Counted from the first letter of the stretch, positions 1 through 12,172 are shown. The stretch is DNA of 64,000 nt from Siderastrea radians (GCA_964017195.1 OZ024890.1:22319201-22383200), one strand, 5' to 3'. The notes: generated by a model not told the origin, from the sequence alone. Made by a program: numbers and translations.

Positions 1-244
1 AGTGTACCGCGGCCAAAATGGCTTCTTTGAAACCCACTGAAGTCAATGTTCGATTCAGACAGCATTTCCAATTAAAAAACTGTCTAACGTAACTTCGATC
101 ATCCGTTCAAAGTGAAATAATATTGCAGTTCCCGTGCATAAACAACAACAGCCCGTCCGCCATATTGAATTTTTCAAGCGTGAAAAAGCAACACGCATGC
201 TCAGTAACAATTCCGTGACGCTTTTGACGTAATATCTTTAAACC

Positions 245-530
245 AATCAGCGGTTTTTGAGACCTGTCCGCCAAGAAAAGATGGCATTTTCTGCCCCCGT
301 CGGGTTGTCTTGGGACTCCCCTCCCCCTCCCACAGAGTGTGCGGACGGACGGACGTACGGATGTACGGACGGACGGACGGACGTACGGATGTACGGACGG
401 ACGGTCACGTGACTATTGCGTCACAACCAAAATTTCTCGGATATATAGGTTACCATATTTCCTTAGCAATGGAGCTCCGCTGGCGGGCTTTGCCCGCAGG
501 CTCCGCTATTACCCTGTCACTGTCTCGTAA
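245..530. repeat. Dispersed repeat with (GGAC/GTAC)n, copy 1
   Basis: Shared with 16,725-16,925: AAGAAAA(G)ATGGCATT, GGCTGTCTTGGGACTCCC-type sequence, a CGGACGGACGGACGTACG tract, then ACCAAAATTT(C/T)TCGGAT and GAGCTCCGC. It contains a tandem GGAC/GTAC tract at 340-402. It is non-coding, and ORFs across it are low complexity. Confidence 0.7.
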
Positions 531-3500
531 TTTCTTTGGATGGCATTTTAATTGTACCTTACTCCATCGTAGGCAACATTCACACGCTAACGGTTAATTT
601 CTTTCTGTTACGGTTAGCAGAAATCTTGAGCTGTCAAGACGTCTGCCGTACGAAAAGTAAACACGTGCAGTTTGCCGAATAAGACTACCGGGTAACGAGT
701 CTAAAAGGGCATGGGCCTGGGCCTGGGCCTGGGCTAACTTTTCTTTTCGGTACAAGGGCAGAATGTGTGTAGCTGTAGGACATAACAGTCTTAACAAAAG
801 ATCTCGGCACTTTCAAATTGACAAATCGAGGCTATAATTTATTTACTGTTAACTTTTTTGCGACTAAGGGTTAAAATTTTTCAATTTCTACGCCTAACGA
901 CTAATTTGTTTACGGATAACGTTTAATCCGCCACGGAAATGTTGGTCTCTCTGACAATTTGCGGCCATTTTGTCGCCTCAGTCCTCGTCCACGCGGGCAG
1001 AATCTACTCTGCTGGCAACTGAGACTTCCTAATGGATGCCAGTCACTTCCTCGATTTAGGTTAAACATCCACTGAGGCGGGTTGTTTAGGGCTGTCGTGT
1101 ACTTTTGCTCCGTCAGGCGTCTTGTCAATGTCCATTTTTTGCTGGATTTTGTTTTGTCTTGAACAAATTTTCTTAGCTAGTTGCCCCTTGCACTTTGCAC
1201 GAAACCTGCAAAACGCAACAGTTACCGCTACTGATCTCATGATCAACTGTTAAGGTTGAAACGCGGAGACAATCTTTCGAATTTACTTACCCTAGCTCAG
1301 TAGTAAAGAGCAGGTTGAATTGGATCTGTTCAGAAACGGCAAACAGAACCTCATCAGAAATTTGCGCAAATGATTTTTTAGATAATATTGCTTCTGATCT
1401 CGTCATGGAGCTCAAAAACCTTGGAGAAAAATTTCATTATTGTAACCTTTACTACTAAGACGAACTGTGGTACTTCAAGTATTTCAATGCATGTTTCCGA
1501 ATTGTTTAGAACTGAAAAGGCAATAACAATGCTTTCAACAATTGAATCCATACATATAAAAGGGAAAGGCTTTCACTGTCCGTCTACTCGAACCGGGCCA
1601 GTTGGAAGAAAAGTGGCCAATCGCGACGCTAACTGAGAACAAAAGATAGCAAAGTTTTTACGTAAACAATAAATAACGTTCAAGCATCCGGACAATACGT
1701 CTTCGAAAAAAAAGTGAAATATTTAATTCTGCGTACCTCTCCGGAAATAGTCTGATCTTTTCATTGGTGATCTTCAATGGTGACTTTTGAACATTATTTT
1801 TTGAAACTGTGCGGTGTTCACTCAAAGTGTTTGAAATCTCCAGCGTGCATTGGTATGCATCACAAAATTAAGCTAAATTGAAAGCTTACAGTAACTGTAA
1901 ATGTTTCCAAAGTGGCTTTTGCCCTGAATAATAATATATAGCTTTAGCCAAGCCTAAAAGTGGAGCTCCACGTCTCTCTTTCATGCTAATTGGCCCGTAA
2001 AATACAGTAAATTTTAGTTGTGCAGTAATTCCCCAAGAGGTGAAAAACAGCAAGGTAAAACATGCGCACCGCTGAGGAAACTGTGAGTTGGCTTATTTTT
2101 CATCAAAGAGAAGACTTCAGTACGACTTTCACCGACAGCTCTTCTTGTAGCATTCTTTCGAAAGCTAGTTTATAGAGTTCAAGAAGAGTACCTGTAAAAC
2201 TACAATTGCTAAAAAAACCCATTTGAAGACTTTTCCGTGCAAATACACATTCTCACTGATTCCAATGCATCCCTCTGGCTGTTTTAATAGCTGTTAACCA
2301 TAAAACATTTCTCGAAATCTATCTTGCTAAAATAAATAATATTTTCCCGGCATCAAACCGTTTACTGACAAAAATTCTCCAAAAAATGTTTTCGCAAACT
2401 TTCAAGAGAAAATGGCACAAGTTTTTCAACCGCGAAGTATTAATCGGGCGCTTTCAAGAATACACCCTGAACTATTAAATTTTAGGAAGCTTTTAGAGTC
2501 TCATTTTAGACAAAATACATGTAGACTTAAACCGAGAAATGCTTTGCTTATAGTTACTTAAATAAAGATTTCATTTCGATCTGTAACTAAAGACACACTG
2601 AAATGGCGTAGCGGTTTAACAAAAAACAAAACGAACACGAAAACATGCTGCATTGAACTCACTCACTGAAACGGCGAGTCTAAGTTTAGTCGCTAAATTG
2701 GGACAGAAATGTCATTCACTTCAATTGGAGAAACTAAAAAATATAACAATATAAGGAAGATAAAATATATCAAAACTGAACAAAAAACATAAGGAACTTT
2801 ACACTAAGACTATAAACTTAAAAATGACGACAGAGCGACTCAGGTGTTGAATACTAAATAAATACGATAAATACGAATTAGCGTCGCCGAAGAAAAACAA
2901 TCTACATTGAAAAAAACAACACAGACTCAGTCTAGAATAGTCACGATTTCCACTTTTCGAATAAAATACAGTAGAATTCCTCTAAGAAAAATATTGAAAA
3001 TTACGCACTAAAGTTCAAAAGGAAATTGAGCTTAATTAAGCTTAAGCTTAAGTTACTGAAACCTAAATATCAGATTGCTCACTAATGAAAATTCCTTTAA
3101 TGCATAAACACAGAAAAGGACAAGAAACCTTCAAAAACATGAAATGTCATTCACATACGAAGCATTTGTTTGCCTAGCAAACTGCATACAAATTTCCCCT
3201 CGAGAGAAGTTACTCGCAAGCTGGCAAACGGCCGACTACATTTCAAGAGAATTACCGTAATTTACTAAACATGTAAAGTCGCTCAATTAAACAATTTTTA
3301 CAATGTAAATCCACACTAAAATCTGTAATTTACTTTACCACTGATCTGAAAGAAGGCCTTGAAAATCTAAAGGAAAGTTGCCGGGTTCTTTCCAGATCTC
3401 CTTAGCTTTGGAAAAAAAAAAACAAGTATGTCCTCGAGCAAGGATTTCTTGCCTTCAAGCTCTCCAGTATTCTCTATATGCGCCATCGAGATTATAGCAA

Positions 3501-3710
3501 TCCTTTTCCTTTTCTTGATGAACTGCTACAAGTCTTCATTCCAAGAATGTATTACAATTATCGTTTTTACAATAACTGAGCGAATTCTCGCGCGCTGATT
3601 GGCTAATTTTTATCGTCAATAAGAGGACAGAGACAGAGCTGAATAACGATGAACGGTCAGCGGTGCGAAACGCGGGCGACCGCGCGCGAACCCGACTTGG
3701 CGACTTGGCA
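531..3710. other. AT-rich region without recognised gene
   Basis: No convincing coding sequence. It contains a GGGCCT triple repeat (about 712-735) and a dispersed repeat at 1440-1705. Part of that repeat (1570-1705) recurs inverted at 17,690-17,830, and another part (1450-1560) recurs in direct orientation at 31,880-31,975. The rest is unremarkable AT-rich sequence. Confidence 0.6.
1440..1705. repeat. Dispersed repeat, copies also at 17.7 kb and 31.9 kb
   Basis: GTGGTACTTCAAGTATTTCAATGC matches GTGGGACTTCAAGTACTTCGATGC at 31,895. GAACCGGGCCAGTTGGAAGAA matches the reverse complement of 17,785-17,805. It is not coding. Confidence 0.6.
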
Positions 3711-3725
3711 GGCCTGGCGGGTCGT

Positions 3726-3857
3726 GTCTAAAAGTACACACGAGTGACCACGAGTGACCACGAGTGACCACGAATGACCACGAGTGACCACGAGTGACCA
3801 CGAGTGACCACGAGTTGACCACGAGTGACCACGAGTGACCACGAGTGACCACGAGTG
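3726..3857. repeat. 10-bp minisatellite in the left arm
   Basis: About twelve tandem copies of CACGAGTGAC-type units, with one 1-nt insertion (CGAGTTGAC) and one variant (CGAATGACC). Both variants recur in mirrored positions in the right arm. Confidence 0.9.
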
Positions 3858-5045
3858 AGAATGCATCAAAAAATTTTGTTGACGTCATGATGACGTCAGC
3901 ATTACATCATTTTTATCAAATAATCACTATTTAACGGCAAACGGACCGTTTCTTCAGACCTTAGCAGCGGAAATCGACATTTACGCCATGTCTGAATGGG
4001 GAGGGGGCCTAGGGGACAGACAGGGAGGGGGGAGAAACCTCCCGCCACCCGCACCCTTTAATCTCGGTTCCCGCCACTTTTCTCTCACTTTCCGCACACT
4101 TAAAGCAACGCTTCCTGCGCTTCCGCCTCCCGTACGCTTCCCGCCCTCTTTTCTACCCGGGCTGCAAGCTCTGTCCACCTCCCTTCCCACCCACACTTCC
4201 GAAGGGCGAAAAAAGAAAGAAAGAAAGGTAAAATGAGAAATAATAATATACGAGTGGATATGCATCAAAATAGTTAGCAGACGTCATCATGACGTCATCA
4301 TTGCATCATTTTATCAAGTTATTAATGTTTAGTCTCGAATAGATCGTTTGTGGAGAATTAAATAAATACAAAGAATACCTTACATTTTCCAAGACCACAA
4401 GTGAATGGATGAAAGAAAGAATGATTTCCTACATTTGTTCAAAATATCATTAAATTGCAACAAAAAATTAGGAAATCGACGAAACCGTGTGTTCTTACTG
4501 CTTATTTTTCTACAAAAATAAAACAAGGTCCATATTCAATTACAAACGAAACAAACAAACAAACACACAATGCCACTGACCACCTATTTTTTTCTCAAAT
4601 CGTGAAAATATAGCCTTGCCAAACATGCCAAATGCCGGTCTCTCAATTTCTCGAAGATAAATCTTTGCGAAACTAGATTAAGAGAAATTTGTGACAGAAA
4701 TAAATATTCGCGCTATAACAGCGAATACGGAAGGGAACGCCTGGGCGGCACCAGGCTAGTTTGAGATAAGCACTTACAGTCTTCTGAGTCTCGGTATAAC
4801 TACCCCCGTGGAATTTCCCACGCTATGAAATTGACCAAATTTTTTCTTTCGCACGAGCCGGCACATTCTTACTACTCGTCACATATTTTTTTATCACCGC
4901 CGCTGCTGCCGCTGTTGTATGTCCTCGATCAGCCTTTTTAAGAGAAACATTCTCTCAGAAGATTTCACGCCTATACATCAACACAATGGACTGCATTTGC
5001 GAAATATCATTTTCCTGGAGATTTGTAGCTGCTTGCATTTGGTAA

Positions 5046-5548
5046 GTAGGATTACGCGACAATGCACGTAACTACATTGGAGAACCCCCGCAACCTTGGA
5101 ATACAGACGCCAATTTCAGAACACCTCAAGCGCAAGTTTGCGTCTCAACGACTCCATCACCCGTCCCCTACCAGAGTCTTCATCAGCCAATCACACTGCA
5201 GTGGCATTCTGGTTTTTCTGCACACCAGTATACACTCTGCGAGTTACCACCAGCAGTAAAAAAGTGCTATGGATGTGGTGAAGAATTCTCCCAGAATTAC
5301 CGTATGCCACCAAACAATGTTATCGTCAAACATGTTGACAGGAGGCTAAGAGGACGCGATGAGAAAGGCCAACTTGTCTACAGTCCCGATTTACCAATAC
5401 CTACTACCACCCTATAAGCAGTCACATTACCAGGAAAAATCCTGTGTTTGGTGGTTCCGTGCAGGTGGATCGCACATTTTATGAAAGACTAACGTATGGC
5501 CAGCAGCTTGAAATCAGCTCCTTTGACTTTAACCTTAACATTGTTTAA
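5046..5548 (+). pseudogene. Degenerate coding remnant inside the MULE-like element
   Basis: An open frame without ATG (5046-5414, TAA at 5415) includes LPPAVKKCYGCGEEFSQNYR, a C-x2-C-G motif like a zinc knuckle. After a -1 shift near 5395 the reading continues NTYYHPISSHITRKNPVFGG and ends FDFNLNIV before TAA at 5546-5548. The protein-like composition across both frames suggests one frameshifted gene. I do not recognise the family with certainty; transposon-encoded protein is the most likely origin. Confidence 0.45.
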
Positions 5549-6406
5549 CTCCTATGATCACTATGGTTGACCGGTGTACATGTAGTTTATTAAGTAGTTT
5601 GTAACTAAAGACCTCTTCTGATGGTGTTGAAATTGGCCTGGAAGCAATAATGCTTTGAGGGCTCTTCGTGTTACGTAAAGCAATGCAATCCAAACAATTT
5701 CGGGAGTGACATAAATCGGACAAAATTGTTAATATAGAAAAATGCTAACTGCTTTTCTCTAAATCTTTTCACTTTTGCTTCTGCTAAAATCTTGCATGGA
5801 ATTAAACGATTCATATCAATTACAATCCTAACAGCCACGACAAATTTCTCAGGTTTTTGTCCAAAGGTGTGTTTAACAGTGTCTAGGACTTGTCACTCGA
5901 GCGTCAGTTTGGTTTCTATAGTACTCCTAAAAAAGTAGTTCAGTTTGACAAATTTGCCAGTTCCAGTTAATTATAGGCGGAAAAATCCCATCGTCGGCCT
6001 AGTTGCTATAACATCTTTTTTCTACCAGTAGCAGTGTTTAGCGTCGCGCGGGATTTGCCCGACTTGAAAGCGATTTGGACGTACTCACTTCCTTGTTTTC
6101 CTCTTTGTAGACTGTTGTAGTTGTAGGTATTATTATGCTGATATAAGAAATTTATATCGTTTTGTAAACCACTACATATATTCGTTAAACAATTAAAGGC
6201 CAAAAACTTGATGTCATATTACAGGAGCAACTGGGCTCCGGCATATAATAATCATTAACGATGGTTGAAATTGTCACTCCCTGTCAATTCTATGTTTTTC
6301 TCCATGCTTGTTTTTTTTTTGGTGGAAAAGTTCTCGCTAAAATATTTCCTGCGTACTTTCACAGAAAACGTTTTTATTTTTATTTTTGTATTCGTGATTT
6401 CCATCT

Positions 6407-6442
<36 letters not shown>

Positions 6443-7001
6443 TCAATCATGCATTCACTTGTGGTCTTGGAAAATGTAAGGTATTCTTTCTATTTAATTA
6501 ATTCTCCACAAACGATCAATTCGAGGCTAAACATTAATAGCTTGATAAAATGATGTAATGATGACGTCACAATGACTTTTGCTAACTATTTTGATGCATA
6601 TCCACTCGTATATTATTATTTCTCATTTTACCTTTCTTTCTTTCTTTTTTCGCCCTTCGGAAGTGTGGGTGGGAAGGGAGGTGGACAGAGCTTGCAGCCC
6701 GGGTAGAAAAGAGGGCGGGAAGCGTACGGGAGGCGGAAGCGCAGGAAACGTTGCTTTAAGTGTGCGGAAAGTGAGAGAAAAGTGGCGGGAACCGAGATTA
6801 AAGGGTGCGGGTGGCGGGAGGTTTCTCCCCCCTCCCTGTCTGTCCCCTAGGCCCCCTCCCCATTCAGACATGGCGTAAATGTCGATTTCCGCTGCTAAGG
6901 TCTGAAGAAACGGTCCGTTTGCCGTTAAATAGTGATTATTTGATAAAAATGATGTAATGCTGACGTCATCATGACGTCAACAAAATTTTTTGATGCATTC
7001 T

Positions 7002-7120
7002 CACTCGTGGTCACTCGTGGTCACTCGTGGTCACTCGTGGTCAACTCGTGGTCACTCGTGGTCACTCGTGGTCACTCGTGGTCATTCGTGGTCACTCGTG
7101 GTCACTCGTGGTCACTCGTG
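7002..7120. repeat. 10-bp minisatellite in the right arm
   Basis: Inverted counterpart of 3726-3857, with the same unit and the same two variants, showing the arms share very recent ancestry. Confidence 0.9.
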
Positions 7121-7148
7121 TGTACTTTTAGACACGACCGGCCTGGCG

Positions 7149-7962
7149 GGCTATTTAAAATGGCCGGTATTTGTGGGATTTTCCCGTACGGTAAACAAAC
7201 CCGTTGGTTAAAGGATCCTAGTCAGGCACGCCTTTGTTATTGTTTTGATCTGAAATTTGCGATCAAATTACTCGTCGAACGTACCTGAAGCTGAAATTTC
7301 TTCGCTTGTTTTTGATCTTAGTGCCAGTAAAAGGGCTTTTGATTATTTTCATCGCATTTTGGCGGCTGTCTAAAAACCAAGAACTCAAAGGATGTTTGTG
7401 TTCGTAGGCCGGCCAGCCTCCCAGTTCGCCAGCTACCCAAAAGCAAACTATATTCAGCGAGCGCTCGTGGAATATGATTTCCAAGCGAATCTAGAATCAT
7501 AAAGGTTTGGAATCTTGTTTAATTGGGCATTCTTGACTTTCCCATCGCCACAAAACACAAAAGGCGAATGCATCGAGGGCAGAAATGTTTCCAAAACTCA
7601 CTCGATCACGCCGCTGTGATCATCGCCCCGAACCGCATTTAGTTTTATTTAGCGCTAGATAAAGCGAATAACATTTCACATTCCTTTCAAATAGAAGAAA
7701 CTCTTTTATTAATAGCTTTTATTTTCTTTGTTATCATGGCACAGGGTGGATATTCATTTCAATTTTTAAAATACACGAATTGCCATGAAAACAAAACGTA
7801 CTGCAGCTAGCTATTGGAAGGTGTCGCCTGCGGCTAACGGATCTGATTTACAAAGTTTCTGTTCGCAAACCATTCTTTCTCCTCCTTCTCTGCAATTCCA
7901 GGGACAGTTTATGGAAAAAATCGAAGTGTTATTCTTAGGCATCGAAGGCTTTGAAGCGTTCG

Positions 7963-7964
<2 letters not shown>
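7149..7964. other. Unannotated stretch between two elements
   Basis: Sequence between the MULE-like element and the LINE tail. No gene, RNA or repeat structure recognised. Confidence 0.5.
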
Positions 7965-8017
<53 letters not shown>

Positions 8018-8121
8018 CAACACAATACACTTAACAATACTCGAAAAGAAAAATACAAAGGATAAATGAATAAAAAATACAGAGGTAACACTGCGATACA
8101 CGTTTTACATAACTATTGTAA

Positions 8122-11100
8122 CTAAATTATTGTCAGTAAAGGCTTCCATAAATTCAAAAAATTTTCTTTTTGTCCTTTCGCATGTGCGATTGTTCTTTGA
8201 ATTAACATTTTTCCTTTTACTAACTCAAGAAAGAGAAGGAGATTAGGTAATTTGTGCTCATATTTTTGTAGAAAGACATGTCTTTTGCTAAGTAGTATAT
8301 AATAATTAAAGATATAAGAGCCAGAACTTCCGGGATTATAGCCGTACATTATTCCTAATTCATCAAAATTGTAATTGTCGTCATTTTGACTATTCCACCG
8401 AAATAAGACTGAATTCCAAAAGTCGCGTATACGGGAGCAGTTAACTAGCATGTGCGACAGTGTTTCTAATTCGTTACAAAATTCGCAAAGGGGAGATTCT
8501 GATATGTTCATTTTATATAGGAGGTTTCTGCACGGTAAAATATTATGAATTATCTTAAACTGAAATATACTTAGTTTCGTTTCCCGTGTTATTCTAAATG
8601 GTAGTTTATAAATTGCGCTAATCTTCATCTCTTCTACACCTAACCTTTGTAGCCTAGAACTAGCTAAAGGTTCTTTAAATTTCTTTTGAATAAGAATATT
8701 CCGGGCACTTTTGCTGGTGAGTATTTGACCAGGAAGGAAAGTCGATTTTCTTTCTTGTCGATTCTCACCATTCGTAGATTGTAATTCACGTTTCCACCCT
8801 AATGGTATTGCTGCTATTAAACCCCAGAGGTTGGTAAATGGCGTAGCAAGGCCAAATTTTCTAAGAAAATTGTCATATGAGAGGAATTTGCCGTCTTCTT
8901 CTAATAAATCTTTGATTCTAAGAATTCCAGCAACGTGCCAGTTTTCCCAGTATACAGATTTGCCTGCTATGGTTATGTTTTTATTATTCCAAATAATGGC
9001 TTCCCTAATGTCATGTTTATCTAGAGGGGCGGATTTAACATCATGAACTTCTGCCCAAGTTTTTAAGATGTCAATGTAGAAAGCTGGTATATTTTTTAGT
9101 TCTAAAAGACTTAGATCATAGCTACAGTCGAAAATGAGAGGGCCTCCAACATTTTTCAGATACCAGGATGGAATTATCATCCAATCCTCATCATTTGCAC
9201 CATCTTGCATTCTCTTTACCCAGGCACATAGTAATGATTTTGTGATTATTTCATATTCTGGCAAATCTAAACCTCCTTTTTCTTTTGCTCCGATAAGCGT
9301 GTCTCTTTTTATTTTCGGTTTCTTACCGTTCCAAACGAAGTCTGCTATCAATTTGTTAACGGCGTCAATAACATAAGGTGGGGTGTGAAGACAAGCGCTA
9401 GAAGAAATGAGTTTGGATAAACCTAACGTTTTAGCTATTGTTATTTTTCCATACAGGGATAAATCCCTTTGTGACCATAAATTAAATAACTTCTTAACTT
9501 TGATTAGCTTGTCTACAAAATTTACTTGGTCGCACAAATTAAACTTATACGAGAAAGCGGTTCCTAAAGCTACTATTGGCCTTTGTGGCCACATAAACTC
9601 AAATGGCGTATCCTTGTTTTGCACGTTTTTCCCCAACCATAAAGCTTCTGTTTTAGAAGAATTGAGTTTAAGTCCACTGCATTCCTCAAACAAGTTAAGC
9701 ACCTCGAGCAGCTTCTCAAGGGAAGCCTCGTCTTTACAGAAGGCGGTTGTGTCATCAGCATACTGTGATAATTTGATTTCTTTGTTAGCAACTAGGATCC
9801 CTCTTATATCAGAGCGAGACCTTATCGCGCAAGATAATACTTCAGCAGCCAGTATGAAAAGGAGACCGGATAACGGACAGCCTTGCCTAACTCCTCTCTT
9901 GAGTGTGAAGGGTTTGGAAGCGTAACCATTGTTTATCGTACAGCTGGAGATATTGTTGTAAAGTGTTCTAATCCACACCTTGAAATCGAGTCCGAAATTA
10001 AAGGCATCTAAGGCTTTGTCTAGATACTCCCACTCTAAGCTGTCGAAAGCCTTTTCGAAATCTATGAACAGAGCGATACCTTCTAAATTTTGATCTGCCG
10101 TGTAATGGAGAATGTCCGATATGAGCCGAATATTTTCCCCAATGAATCTGCCTGGTAAATATCCAGTTTGTGCATTATTAATAATATTTGGCAGGACCTT
10201 TTTTAAACGCATTGCTAAGGCTTTTGTGGCGATCTTGTAATCAGTATTTAGAAGCGATATGGGTCTCCAGTTTTTGAGGTACGATAGATTTTTATCTTTC
10301 TTGGGAATTAGGCGTATAATTCCTTGTCTCTGTGATATGGATAACTCGCCTTTTCGAAATGCGTAATTAAAGCTATCTACCATAATTTTACCCAACGAGT
10401 TCCAAAAAAAAGTGTAAAATTCTGCAGTCAGACCGTCTGTACCAGGTGTTTTGTCTTTGTGGAAACTTTTTAAAGCATTCTTACATTCGTTTTCTGTTAA
10501 TAAACCCTCACACAATTCTTTTTGGTGTTCGTCTAGCTTTTTAATACTCTCGTTCTCAAAAAATAAGTTGAACTTAGGGTCCTCAACTTGTGGATTTAGT
10601 GACGAGTACAAATTTTCATAATAACGTCTTTGCTCCTCGAGGATTTCTTCCGGGTCGGTTATAGTGGAATTGTCATCTTTGGTCAGACTGGTAATACATT
10701 TATTTTCATAGTTTCTCTTCTCAAGATTGAGAAAATATTTGGAACTTCGTTCTCCAAACTCGTGCCAACGCGCTTTTGAGCGAATACATGCTCCTCGAGT
10801 GCGGTCGAAAGATAGTTTATCTAGTTTATTCTTGATGATATCGTACTCCTTGATTGCTTCCGGCGTTGTGCGATTCTCGCTTGTTTTTTGTAAACGTTGG
10901 GCTTCTTGCAAAAGATTTTTCTCGTAATTTTTCTGTTTTTTGGCTTTTTGTTTTGAATAGTATATTGTGAACATCCTAATTTCCATTTTTATCATTTCCC
11001 ATAAAAGGCCTTTGTCTTCGACGTGTATATATTTTTTAATAAACAATGGGATGTTTTCGGATAATTTATCTGTATATTCATTGTCTTCCAAAAGTGAATT

Positions 11101-11871
11101 GTTAAGTTTCCAGAAACCCGGTCCCCTTGGGTGTTGTAGTCGAGTTTGAATATCCATTGTAACTAAAGAGTGGTCGCAGTGCGGTGCGTATTTTATCTCA
11201 CAACTCTGCACGAGGGATTTTTGCATAAAATCTTTTGTAATCAACCATAAGTCTAGTCTGCATTTTATTTTCAAATCTCGAGTTCGCCAAGTGAATTCTT
11301 TTTCTTTTGGATGCAATGATCTCCACACGTCCTCTAAATTTAGAAGACTAATCAAATTCTTGATCTCTTCAATTACATTTTTTTTGAAAGATGTGTCACG
11401 GCCTCCCTCTTTGTCATTCTCGGATAGAGGGCAATTGAAATCACCTCCCATAATAATGTTGTTTTCGCTGTGCAACCGCTCCAAATGCTCTTTTAATTTG
11501 CTGAAAAATTTAATCTGTGCCTGGGTATCATTCGGTGCGTAAACATTTGTGCATAAAAACGTGAGCTCTTCAATAACGACTTTGAGAATTAGTATTCTGC
11601 CGTCTTTACTCTGTAATATAGTTTCAGCTGAAACGTGTAATTTGGGATTGAAAAGAATAGCGACACCTTTGCTATGTTTACTTCCATGACTGAAATAAAT
11701 TTTGGAACCCCATTCATTACTCCAGATTTTTTCTTGATCGGGGGAGCTATAAGTCTCCTGCAGAAAAATGACGGAGGCTCTCCTATTATGTAATTGTCTA
11801 AAAATAGCTCTTCTCTTTCTAGAAGCGTTTAGACCTCTTACATTAAGTGAAACAAAACTTAATTTGTGCAT
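8122..11871 (-). CDS. LINE ORF2: endonuclease-reverse transcriptase (L1/Tx1 type)
   Basis: 1249-residue open frame for target-primed reverse transcription. The apurinic-type endonuclease domain covers about residues 1-240, with LNVRGLN near 9, the catalytic QET near 38, MGGDFN near 142 and HCDHS near 233. Reverse transcriptase spans about 440-780: RPISLLN, IDFEKAFDSLEW near 604, RQGCPLSGLLF, and YADD near 705. A C-terminal zinc-knuckle-like segment near 1130 reads CEFCNELETLSHMLVNC (C-x2-C-x8-H-x4-C). No stop or frameshift is seen, so the enzyme may be functional. It follows ORF1 after a 301-nt spacer and is followed by a 47-nt poly(A), seen as poly(T) on the plus strand. L1/Tx1 placement rests on the endonuclease type and on an ORF1 with coiled coil and RRM. 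Confidence 0.95.
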   Translation of the reverse strand: MHKLSFVSLNVRGLNASRKRRAIFRQLHNRRASVIFLQETYSSPDQEKIWSNEWGSKIYFSHGSKHSKGVAILFNPKLHVSAETILQSKDGRILILKVVIEELTFLCTNVYAPNDTQAQIKFFSKLKEHLERLHSENNIIMGGDFNCPLSENDKEGGRDTSFKKNVIEEIKNLISLLNLEDVWRSLHPKEKEFTWRTRDLKIKCRLDLWLITKDFMQKSLVQSCEIKYAPHCDHSLVTMDIQTRLQHPRGPGFWKLNNSLLEDNEYTDKLSENIPLFIKKYIHVEDKGLLWEMIKMEIRMFTIYYSKQKAKKQKNYEKNLLQEAQRLQKTSENRTTPEAIKEYDIIKNKLDKLSFDRTRGACIRSKARWHEFGERSSKYFLNLEKRNYENKCITSLTKDDNSTITDPEEILEEQRRYYENLYSSLNPQVEDPKFNLFFENESIKKLDEHQKELCEGLLTENECKNALKSFHKDKTPGTDGLTAEFYTFFWNSLGKIMVDSFNYAFRKGELSISQRQGIIRLIPKKDKNLSYLKNWRPISLLNTDYKIATKALAMRLKKVLPNIINNAQTGYLPGRFIGENIRLISDILHYTADQNLEGIALFIDFEKAFDSLEWEYLDKALDAFNFGLDFKVWIRTLYNNISSCTINNGYASKPFTLKRGVRQGCPLSGLLFILAAEVLSCAIRSRSDIRGILVANKEIKLSQYADDTTAFCKDEASLEKLLEVLNLFEECSGLKLNSSKTEALWLGKNVQNKDTPFEFMWPQRPIVALGTAFSYKFNLCDQVNFVDKLIKVKKLFNLWSQRDLSLYGKITIAKTLGLSKLISSSACLHTPPYVIDAVNKLIADFVWNGKKPKIKRDTLIGAKEKGGLDLPEYEIITKSLLCAWVKRMQDGANDEDWMIIPSWYLKNVGGPLIFDCSYDLSLLELKNIPAFYIDILKTWAEVHDVKSAPLDKHDIREAIIWNNKNITIAGKSVYWENWHVAGILRIKDLLEEDGKFLSYDNFLRKFGLATPFTNLWGLIAAIPLGWKRELQSTNGENRQERKSTFLPGQILTSKSARNILIQKKFKEPLASSRLQRLGVEEMKISAIYKLPFRITRETKLSIFQFKIIHNILPCRNLLYKMNISESPLCEFCNELETLSHMLVNCSRIRDFWNSVLFRWNSQNDDNYNFDELGIMYGYNPGSSGSYIFNYYILLSKRHVFLQKYEHKLPNLLLFLELVKGKMLIQRTIAHAKGQKENFLNLWKPLLTII

Positions 11872-12172
11872 TTTACAAACGATAAATTGGTCATCCTATA
11901 TTGAAAAGCCTAGATCGCAAAATTTGCTTGCCATGTGTATCGCTAACAAAACATACAAACATAAACTACAGAAACTACTAACAGTTTACCTCCAACGAGG
12001 TGTGAACTACTCGTAGACGTTGCCGTTCGGAGTTCCAACAACTTCGGGATGAATATTGAGCTTCTGTTGAGCTTCGACAAAACAGTAGACTTCTGTTCTT
12101 TATCTTTTTGCATTTCGTCAGCTTCTAGTCCTTCAAGTTTATCGCAGACTTTGGTTTGCAGGTATCACGTTC

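Larger units (their letters stand above)
3720..7139. mobile_element. 3.4 kb long-TIR element with 9-bp target duplication (MULE-like)
   Basis: The termini are perfect inverted repeats starting GGTCGTGTCTAAAAGTACAC, flanked by the exact direct repeat GGCCTGGCG (3711-3719 and 7140-7148). Arms of ~0.7 kb (3720-4429 and 6397-7139) are near-identical and contain a 10-bp tandem repeat, a GC-rich block and a (TTTC)n tract that is longer on the right. A 9-bp duplication with long TIRs fits Mutator-like elements; the tandem repeats fit Foldback-type structure. No transposase is seen in the ~2 kb interior. The superfamily is inferred. Confidence 0.85.

Noticed and set aside
3726..3857. CRISPR-like array
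   Set aside because: It is a 10-bp head-to-tail minisatellite without spacers, in a eukaryotic genome.
3616..3888. ORFs across the 10-bp tandem repeat (also 6971-7288 and 6990-7211)
   Set aside because: The proteins are pure translations of the minisatellite (VVTRGHSWSL repeats), occur in both arms on opposite strands, and have no domain.
3981..4268. Near-identical ORFs in the TIR arms (3981-4268, 3988-4236, 6579-6878, 6623-6871)
   Set aside because: They are open because of GC-rich TIR sequence on both strands; no conserved protein is recognised.
6255..6501. Lys/Glu-rich and Phe/Ser-rich ORFs around 6.4 kb
   Set aside because: Translations of the (TTTC)n tract.
7785..8101. ORFs across the poly(T) run
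   Set aside because: Poly-Phe or poly-Lys translations of the LINE poly(A) tail.
9407..9925. Plus-strand ORF of 172 codons within the LINE
   Set aside because: Antisense shadow of the reverse transcriptase ORF.
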